Assembly: GCF_963517015.1 (NCBI RefSeq)
Contig: NZ_CAUQDV010000001.1
Location: 1,680,001-1,744,000, forward strand
Source of the DNA: an uncultured Devosia sp.
Lineage (GTDB): Bacteria > Pseudomonadota > Alphaproteobacteria > Rhizobiales > Devosiaceae
Reading direction: 5' to 3'
Length of the DNA: 64,000 nt
Part shown: positions 40,190 through 48,041 of the stretch, in pieces
Position numbering within the stretch: the stretch's first letter is position 1
Layout of the letters: each line of letters starts with the position of its first letter
Notes under the pieces: generated by a model
The model's database searches: none
Told to the model about the DNA's origin: nothing
What the model saw: the letters and a program-made list of their open reading frames with translations, nothing else
Program-made: the position numbers and the translations under genes

Positions 40190-41298
40190 GGAAATTCGTC
40201 CTTATCGCCGGCGGCACGGGCGGACATCTCTTCCCGGCCATGGCGCTCGCCCAGGAGCTGGGGCGGCGCGGCCATATGGTCGAGCTGATGACCGATCATC
40301 GCGTCGAAAGCTATGGTTCGGACTTTCCGGCCAGCGCGGTGCATATCGTGCCGTCGGCCACGCCGTCGCTGCGCAATCCGGTCAAGTTCGTGGCTGGTTG
40401 TTTCAAGATCCTGCGCGGCGTCGCCGTGGCGATCAAGCAATTGCGCGCCAGCAAGCCGCATTGCGTCGTCGGCTTTGGCGGCTATCCGACCTTTCCGCCG
40501 TTCCTTGCTGCAAACCTCCTGGGTATTCCCGGCATATTGCACGAGCAGAACGCGGTCATGGGCCGGGCCAATCGCGCGCTGGGGCGGTTTGCCGATCTGC
40601 TCGCCATGAGTTTTCGCCAGACCAAATTTGCCGATACGCTCAGCCTCGAAAAGGTCGTCACCGGCAATCCGGTGCGCGACCGCGTGCGGGCGGTGGCAAC
40701 CATGCCCTATCCCGAGATCTCGCCCAATGGTCCGATCCGTCTCGTGATCTTTGGCGGCAGCCAGGGCGCCAAGGCGCTGTCCGATGTCGTGCCGGCCGCA
40801 ATTGGTAGCCTGCCCGATGCGCTGCGCCAGCGCCTCCTCATCGTGCAGCAGTGCCGGGCTGACGATCTCGATCGCGTGGCCGAGGTCTATCGCCAGGCCA
40901 AGGTCAATGTGGAACTTGCCGCCTTCTTTACCGACCTGCCCGAACGCATCGCCCAGAGCCATCTGGTGATCGGCCGTTCGGGCGCCTCGACCATTGCTGA
41001 GCTTACTGTTCTTGGTCGTCCGGCCATTCTGGTGCCACTGCCCGGCGCGCTCGATGCCGACCAGAAGAACAATGCCCTGGTCATGGAGCAGGCGGGGGCA
41101 GGGTGGTTGGCCGAACAGGCCACGCTCACGCCGCAATCGCTGGGCAATCGCCTCACAAGTCTGCTATCGGACAACCAAACCCTCATCAAAGCCGCCGCCG
41201 CTGCCCGTTCGTTGGGCCAGCCGCGTGCCGTCGAGAAGCTGGCCGATATGGCCGAAATGCTCTCCGGCCGAAACTCAGAAGTGGAAACCCGTTCATGA
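40186..41298 (+). CDS. murG: UDP-GlcNAc:lipid I N-acetylglucosaminyltransferase MurG
   Basis: A 370-aa GT28 peripheral membrane enzyme that turns lipid I into lipid II. The N-terminal glycine loop IAGGTGGHLFPAMALA, the FGGYPTFPP motif, HEQNAVMGRANR and the C-domain FGGSQGAKALSD and RSGASTIAELTVLG are intact. It is coupled to ftsW upstream and murC downstream by four-base overlaps. Confidence 0.96.
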   Translation: MRKFVLIAGGTGGHLFPAMALAQELGRRGHMVELMTDHRVESYGSDFPASAVHIVPSATPSLRNPVKFVAGCFKILRGVAVAIKQLRASKPHCVVGFGGYPTFPPFLAANLLGIPGILHEQNAVMGRANRALGRFADLLAMSFRQTKFADTLSLEKVVTGNPVRDRVRAVATMPYPEISPNGPIRLVIFGGSQGAKALSDVVPAAIGSLPDALRQRLLIVQQCRADDLDRVAEVYRQAKVNVELAAFFTDLPERIAQSHLVIGRSGASTIAELTVLGRPAILVPLPGALDADQKNNALVMEQAGAGWLAEQATLTPQSLGNRLTSLLSDNQTLIKAAAAARSLGQPRAVEKLADMAEMLSGRNSEVETRS

Positions 41299-42713
41299 AA
41301 ATGCCGCGCAATATCGGACCCGTCCACTTCATCGGGATCGGCGGCATCGGCATGAGCGGTATCGCCGAAATCCTGCATAACCAGGGCTATACCGTGCAGG
41401 GCTCGGATGCGTCGCTCAACCCGAATGTTCAGCGCCTGCGCGACATGGGCATCAAGGTGGAGATCGGCCAGAGCGGCGACAATCTCGGCCAGGCCGAAGT
41501 GGTTGTCGTTTCTTCGGCAATCAAGAAGGACAATCCCGAGCTGGTTGCTGCGCGCGCCCGCGCGCTACCCATCGTGCGCCGCGCCGAAATGCTGGCCGAG
41601 ATCATGCGCTTCAAGACCGCCATCGCCATTGGCGGTACGCATGGCAAGACGACGACCACCACGCTGGTCGCGACCCTGCTCGATGCGGGCAATCTCGATC
41701 CGACCGTCATCAATGGCGGCATCATCAATGCCTATGGCACCAATGCGCGCCTCGGTGGCGGCGAGTGGATGGTGGTCGAGGCCGACGAGAGCGATGGCAC
41801 ATTCGTCAAGCTGCCCGCCGATGTGGCCGTGGTCACCAATATCGATCCCGAGCATCTCGATCACTATGGTGACTTCGAAGGGGTCAAGAAGGCCTTCCAC
41901 CAGTTCGTCGAAAACGTGCCCTTCTATGGCTTTGCGGTGATGTGCCTCGATCATCCCGAAGTGCAGGCGCTGGTCGGCGAGATCAAGGATCGCCGGGTCA
42001 TCACCTATGGCCGCAATCCGCAGGCCGATGTGCGTCTGGTCGATCTCGAAAACATTGACGGCGTCAGCCACTTCGCCGTCGAGATCCGTGATCGCATCCG
42101 CCAGACCCAGTTGCGTATCGATGGCCTGCAGCTGCCCATGCCGGGCATTCACAATGCGCTCAATGCCACGGCGGCCATTGCCGTCGCCGATCAGTTGCAT
42201 GTGCCGGCGGAAGCCATCCGCAAAGGCCTCAAGGGTTTTACCGGCGTGAAGCGCCGCTTCACCAAGACCGGCGTTGTCGGCGGCATCACCGTCATCGACG
42301 ACTATGGCCACCACCCGGTGGAAATTGCCGCCGTATTGCGTGCGGCGCGGTCCTCGACCAAACGCGATGTCGTCGCCGTGGTGCAACCGCATCGCTATTC
42401 GCGCCTCAACGACCTGTTCGACGATTTCTCCGCCTGTTTCAATGATGCCGACACGGTCATCGTCGCACCGGTCTATGCGGCGGGCGAACAGCCGATCCCC
42501 GGTGTTACGCATGAAGAGTTGGTCAATCGCATCCGTGCTCGCGGCCATCGCGACGCGCGCGTCATCGATCGTCCCGAAGCCCTCGCGCCGCTGATCGCCA
42601 GCCGGGCGGAGGAGGGCGATTATGTCGTCTGCCTCGGCGCCGGCAATATCACGCAATGGGCCGCAGCCTTGCCCGCCGAACTGGGCGCTCTCCTTGGCAA
42701 GGAAGTGGAATAA
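41295..42713 (+). CDS. murC: UDP-MurNAc:L-alanine ligase MurC
   Basis: A 472-aa Mur ligase that adds L-Ala to UDP-MurNAc. It opens with the Rossmann loop GIGGIGMSGIAE, has the ATP loop GGTHGKTTTTTLVATLL (about 113-129), VVEADESDGTF, and a C-terminal domain with DDYGHHPVEI and QPHRYSR. It overlaps murG by four bases. In relatives murB follows; here ddl follows after two bases and murB is absent. Confidence 0.95.
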   Translation: MKMPRNIGPVHFIGIGGIGMSGIAEILHNQGYTVQGSDASLNPNVQRLRDMGIKVEIGQSGDNLGQAEVVVVSSAIKKDNPELVAARARALPIVRRAEMLAEIMRFKTAIAIGGTHGKTTTTTLVATLLDAGNLDPTVINGGIINAYGTNARLGGGEWMVVEADESDGTFVKLPADVAVVTNIDPEHLDHYGDFEGVKKAFHQFVENVPFYGFAVMCLDHPEVQALVGEIKDRRVITYGRNPQADVRLVDLENIDGVSHFAVEIRDRIRQTQLRIDGLQLPMPGIHNALNATAAIAVADQLHVPAEAIRKGLKGFTGVKRRFTKTGVVGGITVIDDYGHHPVEIAAVLRAARSSTKRDVVAVVQPHRYSRLNDLFDDFSACFNDADTVIVAPVYAAGEQPIPGVTHEELVNRIRARGHRDARVIDRPEALAPLIASRAEEGDYVVCLGAGNITQWAAALPAELGALLGKEVE

Positions 42714-42715
42714 TC

Positions 42716-43636
42716 ATGACCAAGCACGTCGCCGTCCTGATGGGCGGATGGAACAATGAGCGTCCCGTTTCGCTGATGACCGGCAAGGGCTGTGCGCAGG
42801 CCCTGCGCAATGCCGGCTATCAGGTGACGGAAGTCGATGTCGGTCGCGACATTGCCGAAGTACTGGCTGCGCTGAAGCCCGATGTGGCTTTCAATGCCAT
42901 GCATGGCCTGTTCGGCGAAGGCGGCTATATCCAGGGCGTGCTGGAACTGCTGCAGATACCCTATACGCATTCGGGCATGCTGGCGTCGGCGCTGGCGATG
43001 AACAAGCATCAAGCCAAGATCCTGTTCAAGGCCGCGGGCATTCCGGTCACCGATCACGTCATCGTGTCCCGTGCCGAAGCGGCCCGCGAACATGTCATGG
43101 CGCCGCCCTATGTGCTGAAGCCCGTGGCCGATGGTTCGAGCTTTGGTGTCTTCATCGTCAAGAGCGATGCCAGCCATCCGCCGCAGGAAATCCTGCGCGA
43201 GGACTGGACGTCGGGCGAAGACCTGATGGTCGAGCGCTTCATTCCGGGGCGCGAGCTGACTTGTGCCGTGATGGGCGATGTGGCGCTGGGCGTCACCGAG
43301 ATCGTCACCGACCTGGCCTTTTTCAACTACGAGGCCAAGTATAGCGAAGGCGGTGCCGTGCATGTGCTGCCGGCGCAGGTGAAACCGAAAATTTACGACA
43401 AAGTGCAAGAATTTAGTCTGGCTGCCCATGCAGCTCTCGGCTGTCGCGGACTGACGCGGTGCGATTTCCGCTACAATGATGCGGCAGGCGAGGATGGTGA
43501 ACTTGTACTCCTCGAGATCAATACCCAGCCGGGTATGACCGCGGTTTCCCTGGCGCCAGAACAGGCTGCCCATGCCGGGCATTCCTATGAAGATCTATGT
43601 TCCTGGCTGGTGGAGGATGCGAGTTGCAACAGGTAA
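42716..43636 (+). CDS. ddl: D-alanine:D-alanine ligase
   Basis: A 306-aa ATP-grasp enzyme that makes D-Ala-D-Ala for MurF. Conserved parts are VLMGGWNNERPVSLMTG, the HGLFGEGGYIQGVLEL site, YVLKPVADGSSFGV, FIPGRELTCAVMG and RCDFRYND...LLEINTQPGMT. It starts two bases after murC and overlaps the ftsQ start, so it is part of the murG-murC-ddl-ftsQ-ftsA operon. MurB, which normally separates it from murC, is missing. Confidence 0.95.
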   Translation: MTKHVAVLMGGWNNERPVSLMTGKGCAQALRNAGYQVTEVDVGRDIAEVLAALKPDVAFNAMHGLFGEGGYIQGVLELLQIPYTHSGMLASALAMNKHQAKILFKAAGIPVTDHVIVSRAEAAREHVMAPPYVLKPVADGSSFGVFIVKSDASHPPQEILREDWTSGEDLMVERFIPGRELTCAVMGDVALGVTEIVTDLAFFNYEAKYSEGGAVHVLPAQVKPKIYDKVQEFSLAAHAALGCRGLTRCDFRYNDAAGEDGELVLLEINTQPGMTAVSLAPEQAAHAGHSYEDLCSWLVEDASCNR

Positions 43637-44643
43637 AAAGCGAGGCCTTTCTCGCTGGCGCCAGGATCGTGGATCCCCGCGCATTGCCTGTTCCTGTCCG
43701 CTCCCCACGGCGCAAGCTGCTCGGCAATTTCGGCCGTACCTGGGTCATCCATAGCCGCAACATCATGCGCGGCGTTGCCATTGCCGCGCTGCTGGCCACG
43801 GCTACCGCCGTCTATCAATTGCGCGAGCCGATCCTATATGGCGCGCAGGTCCTGGGCGAGGTGGCGCAGGGCCGCTTTGCCGACGCCGGCTTCGCCATTG
43901 GCGAAATCTCGTTTACCGGCCAGGCGCTGACCAGCGACCAGTCCATTTTCGATGCCCTGGGGATCGAGCCGCACACGTCCACCGTCTCCTTCGATGTCGA
44001 GGCGGCGCGCCAGCGCATTGCCGAACTGCCGGCGGTCGAGACGGTCAATGTGCGCAAGACCTATCCGGCCGACGTCATCGTCGACATCACCGAGAAAGTC
44101 CCGGTAGCGCGCTGGCGCGTCGATGGCATCACTTTCGTGATCGATGCCGCAGGGGAACAGATCGGCGAAGACCGCGGTGCCTATACCGACCTGCCGCTGG
44201 TTGTGGGCGACGGCGCCAGCGACGATGCGATGGTGATGATCCGGGCGCTCGACCAGCATCCGGCGCTCAAGGATGGGCTGATTGCCATTTCGCGCATTGC
44301 CGATCGCCGCTGGGACCTGATCTACGATACGGGCCTGCGCATCCAGCTGCCCGAGCTCGGTGTTGCGCGCGCCCTGCGCAACCTCGAAAATTACCAGGCC
44401 AGTTTCCAGCTGCTCGATCGCGACCTGACGGTGATCGACCTGCGCGTTGCCAGCCTCGTTGCCGTGCGTCCGACCAAGACCGAAGAAGAGATCGCGGCAG
44501 CCGAGGAGGCCAAGCGCCAGGCGATCATCGAGCGCGCCAAGTCGGGCCAGCCCTATCCCATGCCGCCGCGCACCCTGCCATCGCAGACTTTCTCCGAGCC
44601 TGCACCCTCCGCCACTCCAGCTTTGCCGATTTTCCCGCAATGA
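43624..44643 (+). CDS. ftsQ: Cell division protein FtsQ
   Basis: A bitopic membrane protein of about 339 aa. A cytoplasmic tail precedes a membrane segment (about residues 45-65, NIMRGVAIAALLATATAVYQL) and then the periplasmic POTRA domain (ISFTGQALTSDQSIFDALGI...VNVRKTYPADVIVDITEKVPVARW). It links early and late divisome proteins. I prefer the TTG at 43624 because GGAGG lies seven bases upstream; an ATG at 43597 is possible. Either start lies inside the 3' end of ddl. The C-terminal tail is proline-rich. Confidence 0.92.
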   Translation: MQQVKSEAFLAGARIVDPRALPVPVRSPRRKLLGNFGRTWVIHSRNIMRGVAIAALLATATAVYQLREPILYGAQVLGEVAQGRFADAGFAIGEISFTGQALTSDQSIFDALGIEPHTSTVSFDVEAARQRIAELPAVETVNVRKTYPADVIVDITEKVPVARWRVDGITFVIDAAGEQIGEDRGAYTDLPLVVGDGASDDAMVMIRALDQHPALKDGLIAISRIADRRWDLIYDTGLRIQLPELGVARALRNLENYQASFQLLDRDLTVIDLRVASLVAVRPTKTEEEIAAAEEAKRQAIIERAKSGQPYPMPPRTLPSQTFSEPAPSATPALPIFPQ

Positions 44644-45953
44644 TGACCGACGCCATGACCTCCCGGCTCCGCCCCGTTCAGCCCGGCAAGACCACGCTGG
44701 TGGCGGTGCTCGATATCGGTTCGACCAAGATCTGCTGCGTCATCGCCCGGCTCACGCCGCGGGCCGAAGGCAAGGCGCTCAGGGGGCGGTCGCATCAGGC
44801 CGAGGTGATCGGTTTTGGCTATGGCCCGTCTTCCGGCGTCAAGAGCGGCGTTGTCACCGATATCGAAAAGGCCGAGCACGCCATCCGCTCCGTCGTCGGC
44901 ATGGCCGAACGCGCCGCCGGCCTGACGCTTGAATCGGTGATCGTCAATGTCACTGCCGGACGCCTGGGCTCCGAGACCTTTTCTGCCGCCGTGTCGCTCG
45001 ATGGGCAGGAAGTGGAAAAATCCGACATCTATCGCGTGCTGCGTGCGGTCAACGAACGCTCGGTGCGGCCGGAGCGCTCGATCATCCATGCGCTGCCGAT
45101 CGGCTATGCGATCGACGGGCAGAAGGGCATTCGCGATCCCAAGGGCATGGTCGGCGACAAGCTGGGTGTCGACGTAGCCGTGGTGTCGTCCGAAACCCTT
45201 GCCATGCGCAATCTCGAACTGGTGCTGCACCGCTGCCATCTGCAGATCGCGGCGCTGATCGCCACGCCCTATGCCTCGGGCTTGGCCACGCTGGTCGATG
45301 ACGAGGCCCAGTTGGGCGTCGCCTGCATCGACTTTGGCGGCGCGACCACCACCGTGTCCGTCTTCAACGACGGCCATCTGGTCTATGCCGATGCCATTGC
45401 CATCGGCGGCCATCACCTGACGCTCGACATTGCGCGCCAGCTTTCGGTCAGCGTGGCCGATGCCGAGCGCCTCAAGACCTTCTACGGCTCGGTGCTGCCC
45501 GGCCAGGCCGACGAGCGCGACCTGATCCCGATCAATCCGGTCGGCGCACAACCCGACGAGGCACCGGGGCAGGTGGCCCGCTCGGTGCTGACCCGCATCA
45601 TGCGGCCGCGCATCGAGGAAATCCTCACCGCTATCCGCGATCGCATGCAGGCCACCGGCATGATGGATGTCTGCGGCCGCCGCTTCGTCCTCACCGGCGG
45701 CGCCAGCGAAATGACCGGCCTGCCGGAAGTGGCACGGCGGACCCTGGCCCGCAATGTGCGCAACGGCCGTCCGATGGGCATTGCCGGCTTGCCGGAAATG
45801 GCCAAGGGCGCGGCCTTTGCCTCGGTTGCCGGCATGCTGATCTATCCCCAGGTCTGCGCCCAGGAGTACCAGGAGCCCCGCGGCTCGCGGAAGCTGACCG
45901 GCACCGACGGCTATTTCGCCCGCGTCGGCAACTGGCTGCGCCACAGCTTCTAG
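44640..45953 (+). CDS. ftsA: Cell division protein FtsA
   Basis: A 437-aa actin-like ATPase that tethers FtsZ to the membrane. The phosphate loop VAVLDIGSTKICCVIARL, the 1C subdomain region, IDFGGATTTVSVF (phosphate 2) and VLTGGASEMTGLPEVA (adenosine) are intact, and the C-terminal amphipathic helix GNWLRHSF is present. It overlaps ftsQ by four bases. ftsZ, normally next, is 2.1 kb away behind three unrelated genes. Confidence 0.96.
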   Translation: MMTDAMTSRLRPVQPGKTTLVAVLDIGSTKICCVIARLTPRAEGKALRGRSHQAEVIGFGYGPSSGVKSGVVTDIEKAEHAIRSVVGMAERAAGLTLESVIVNVTAGRLGSETFSAAVSLDGQEVEKSDIYRVLRAVNERSVRPERSIIHALPIGYAIDGQKGIRDPKGMVGDKLGVDVAVVSSETLAMRNLELVLHRCHLQIAALIATPYASGLATLVDDEAQLGVACIDFGGATTTVSVFNDGHLVYADAIAIGGHHLTLDIARQLSVSVADAERLKTFYGSVLPGQADERDLIPINPVGAQPDEAPGQVARSVLTRIMRPRIEEILTAIRDRMQATGMMDVCGRRFVLTGGASEMTGLPEVARRTLARNVRNGRPMGIAGLPEMAKGAAFASVAGMLIYPQVCAQEYQEPRGSRKLTGTDGYFARVGNWLRHSF

Positions 45954-46008
45954 GATCGTTTGTGGCTCTAAACCGTTGCTCCGGGCATATCAGCCCTGGA
46001 GACGGTTC

Positions 46009-46488
46009 ATGCTTCGATCCTTGCTTATCGGTATTGTCGCGGGTCAGCGCGGGATCACCCCGCTTGCCGCTATCGCCATTGCAACGCAGCGGCGCGAAAT
46101 TCCTGCCGACCTGCCGTTTCAGAAACTGCTGCTCAATCCGCTGGTGGCGCTTGGCGCCAATGCGCTGGCAGCGGCCGAAATGGGCGGCGACAAGATGAAA
46201 TCGGCACCTGACCGCATCGTGCCGATCGGCCTGGCGGTGCGCAGCATCACCTCGGCCTATGCCGGTGCGGCGCTGGCGCCGAAGAACGAGCGGGCGCTGG
46301 GAGCAGCCGTTGCGATGGGCGCCGCTCTGGTGTCCTCCTATTTCGGCTGGCGCCTGCGCGTTGCCGCCATGGAACGCTATGGGCAGACTAGGACAGGTCT
46401 CGTCGAAGATGCGCTGGTTGCGGGCGCAGGCCTCGCCATTGCCAACCCGCGGCTAGTCGGCAGCAAGAGCACGGCACGACGGCGATAG
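46009..46488 (+). CDS. DUF4126-like membrane protein
   Basis: A 159-aa small membrane protein with several weakly hydrophobic helices, starting MLRSLLIGIVAGQRGITPLAAIAIA and with YAGAALAPKNERALGAAVAMGAALVSSYFGWRLR. The pattern fits the DUF4126 family of unknown function. It lies 55 bases after ftsA in the same direction, but is not a normal dcw gene. Start at 46009 follows GGAGACGGTTC. Confidence 0.75.
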   Translation: MLRSLLIGIVAGQRGITPLAAIAIATQRREIPADLPFQKLLLNPLVALGANALAAAEMGGDKMKSAPDRIVPIGLAVRSITSAYAGAALAPKNERALGAAVAMGAALVSSYFGWRLRVAAMERYGQTRTGLVEDALVAGAGLAIANPRLVGSKSTARRR

Positions 46489-46525
46489 GGTTTCAATCCC
46501 GGTCGGACGCACCTATCTTGCCCTC

Positions 46526-46909
46526 ATGAACAAGCACATTTTCAAGGACCGGGCCGCCCATGTGCCCGATTTCTGCCGCCCGACCGTCGATGTCATTGCC
46601 CAGTTCAGCGGCAAGTGGTTCATCTTCGTCATGGGCACGCTGGAAACGGGGTCGCGACGCTTCTCCGAGTTGGAAGAGAGTATTCCGGGCATTTCGCAGC
46701 GCATGCTGACCTTGACGCTGCGGACGCTGGAACGCGACGGCATGATTTCGCGAACTGTCACGCCCTCGATCCCGCCGCGGGTAGACTATGCCCTCACCGA
46801 GCGCGGCCGATCCTCGCTCGCGCCCCTGGCGGCGCTGCATAAATGGGCGCAGGTGCATAGCGACGGCATCGAAGCATCCCGCCGCGACTTCGACGAGCGC
46901 GCAGAATAA
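46526..46909 (+). CDS. HxlR-family transcriptional regulator
   Basis: A 127-aa winged-helix protein with the HxlR core CRPTVDVIAQFSGKWFIFVMGTL, RFSELEESIPGISQRMLTLTLRTLERDGMISR and YALTERGRS. Many HxlR proteins sense electrophiles or redox stress through an N-terminal cysteine; Cys17 fills that place here. It is followed by an FMN reductase gene with an inverted repeat in between, so it is probably the local regulator of that gene. Confidence 0.88.
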   Translation: MNKHIFKDRAAHVPDFCRPTVDVIAQFSGKWFIFVMGTLETGSRRFSELEESIPGISQRMLTLTLRTLERDGMISRTVTPSIPPRVDYALTERGRSSLAPLAALHKWAQVHSDGIEASRRDFDERAE

Positions 46910-46921
46910 GAGACGCACAAA

Positions 46922-46940
46922 TTTGTTCGTCCCGAACAAA
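46922..46940 (+). promoter_or_regulatory. Perfect inverted repeat, likely HxlR operator
   Basis: TTTGTTCG-TCC-CGAACAAA lies 12 bases after the HxlR gene and 75 bases before the FMN reductase start. Its symmetry and position fit the operator of the adjacent regulator. Confidence 0.6.
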
Positions 46941-47014
46941 AATCTCCCGGTCTTGAGAGGGGGATAGGGCAGGGGCCATGTCCGGGCTGTTCAATGACAG
47001 CCAGGAATTGCCTC

Positions 47015-47644
47015 ATGACCATCAAGCCCCGTATCGGCATTATCATCAGCACCACCCGCAAGGCGCGCTTTGCCGACAAGCCAGCGCAATGGCTGCTGGA
47101 CCTCGCGCGCAAGCGCGACGACGCCGATTTCGAAATCGTCGACCTGCGAGATTATCCAATGCCGTTTTTCGACGAGGACCAGTCGCCCGTCTGGGTGCCG
47201 CCGGCCAATGCGGCCGCACAGGCCTGGGGGCGCAAGATGGCCGAGCTCGATGGCTATGTGGTCATCACCGCCGAGTACAATCACTCCGTGTCCGGCGTGC
47301 TCAAGAATGCGCTCGACTACGCCTATGCCGAATATAACCGCAAGCCGGTGACCTTCGTGGGCTATGGCGGGCTGGGTGCCTCCCGTGCCGTCGAGCAATT
47401 GCGCCAGGTCTTTGCCGAGCTGCAGGTCGCCTCGCTCAAGCACACCGTCCATATCAACACGCCCGAACTGATCGGGTTGATGCGCGACGGCAAGAGCTTT
47501 GCCGATTACCCCTATCTCGCGGCTTCTGCCGAAATCATGCTCGATGATCTGGTCTGGTGGACCAATGTCCTGTCCGAGGGACGCAGGGCCGTGCCGGCCG
47601 CCGTGTTTGATCCCGCCAAGGCCCTGGCCGCTGCCGGGGCTTAA
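47015..47644 (+). CDS. NADPH-dependent FMN reductase family protein
   Basis: A 209-aa flavodoxin-like protein: IGIIISTTRKARFADKPAQW (phosphate-binding loop), FEIVDLRDYPMPFFDED, YVVITAEYNHSVSGVLKNALDY and KPVTFVGYGGLGASRAVEQLRQ. These are the marks of the NAD(P)H-dependent FMN reductase and quinone reductase family. Likely a cytoplasmic quinone or azo compound reductase induced by the signal sensed by the adjacent HxlR protein. Start at 47015 has AGGAATTG upstream. Confidence 0.88.
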   Translation: MTIKPRIGIIISTTRKARFADKPAQWLLDLARKRDDADFEIVDLRDYPMPFFDEDQSPVWVPPANAAAQAWGRKMAELDGYVVITAEYNHSVSGVLKNALDYAYAEYNRKPVTFVGYGGLGASRAVEQLRQVFAELQVASLKHTVHINTPELIGLMRDGKSFADYPYLAASAEIMLDDLVWWTNVLSEGRRAVPAAVFDPAKALAAAGA

Positions 47645-47678
47645 GAGACTCTGTCAAGCAACGATGTTTCCGCCAACT

Positions 47679-47817
47679 CGATGTCATCCCGGCCTTGAGC
47701 CGGGACCCATCTCGAGATTTTTGTTTAGCCGCAAGGTCGTGGGAGCTTCTCATCGCCACCTTGCGGCTGTGTCGCGCTCTCGGGATCGACCCCGGCTCAA
47801 GGCCGGGGTGACACCGA
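47679..47817. repeat. Dispersed intergenic repeat with inverted ends, family 1 copy 2
   Basis: A 139-bp copy of the element at 7626-7760. The same terminal inversion (GATGTCATCCCGGCCTTGAG against CTCAAGGCCGGGGTGACA) and inner CCGCAAGGT/ACCTTGCGG pair are present. It lies between the FMN reductase gene and the ftsZ promoter. Confidence 0.8.
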
Positions 47818-47905
47818 GAGCGGGGCGTACCCCGTAACTCTCATTCGATATCGGCCATGCTGGCCCGAACTCGCCGTGGCCAATTCGCCACAGCCGAAAA
47901 CTTAT

Positions 47906-48017
47906 GGTTACCGAAAGCTAAAACCGTAACCAAAAGGCGTCGCAAATTGCGATCACGTTAACACCGATGGGACAATTGTTAGGAGGTGGTTAACGTTTGG
48001 CAGGGTAAACCTTAACC
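47906..48017 (+). promoter_or_regulatory. ftsZ upstream region with repeated TTAAC-type sites
   Basis: GGTTAC (47906-47911) and GTAACC (47926-47931) form an inverted pair, and GTTAAC occurs at 47957-47962 and 47989-47994 with TTAACC at 48012-48017. TTAA-containing sites are the hallmark of CtrA, which controls ftsZ in Caulobacter, but the spacing does not match a full TTAA-N7-TTAA site. ftsZ evidently has its own promoter since it is cut off from ftsA. Confidence 0.4.
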
Positions 48018-48041
48018 AACAACGCCACCATGAGGCCACCC

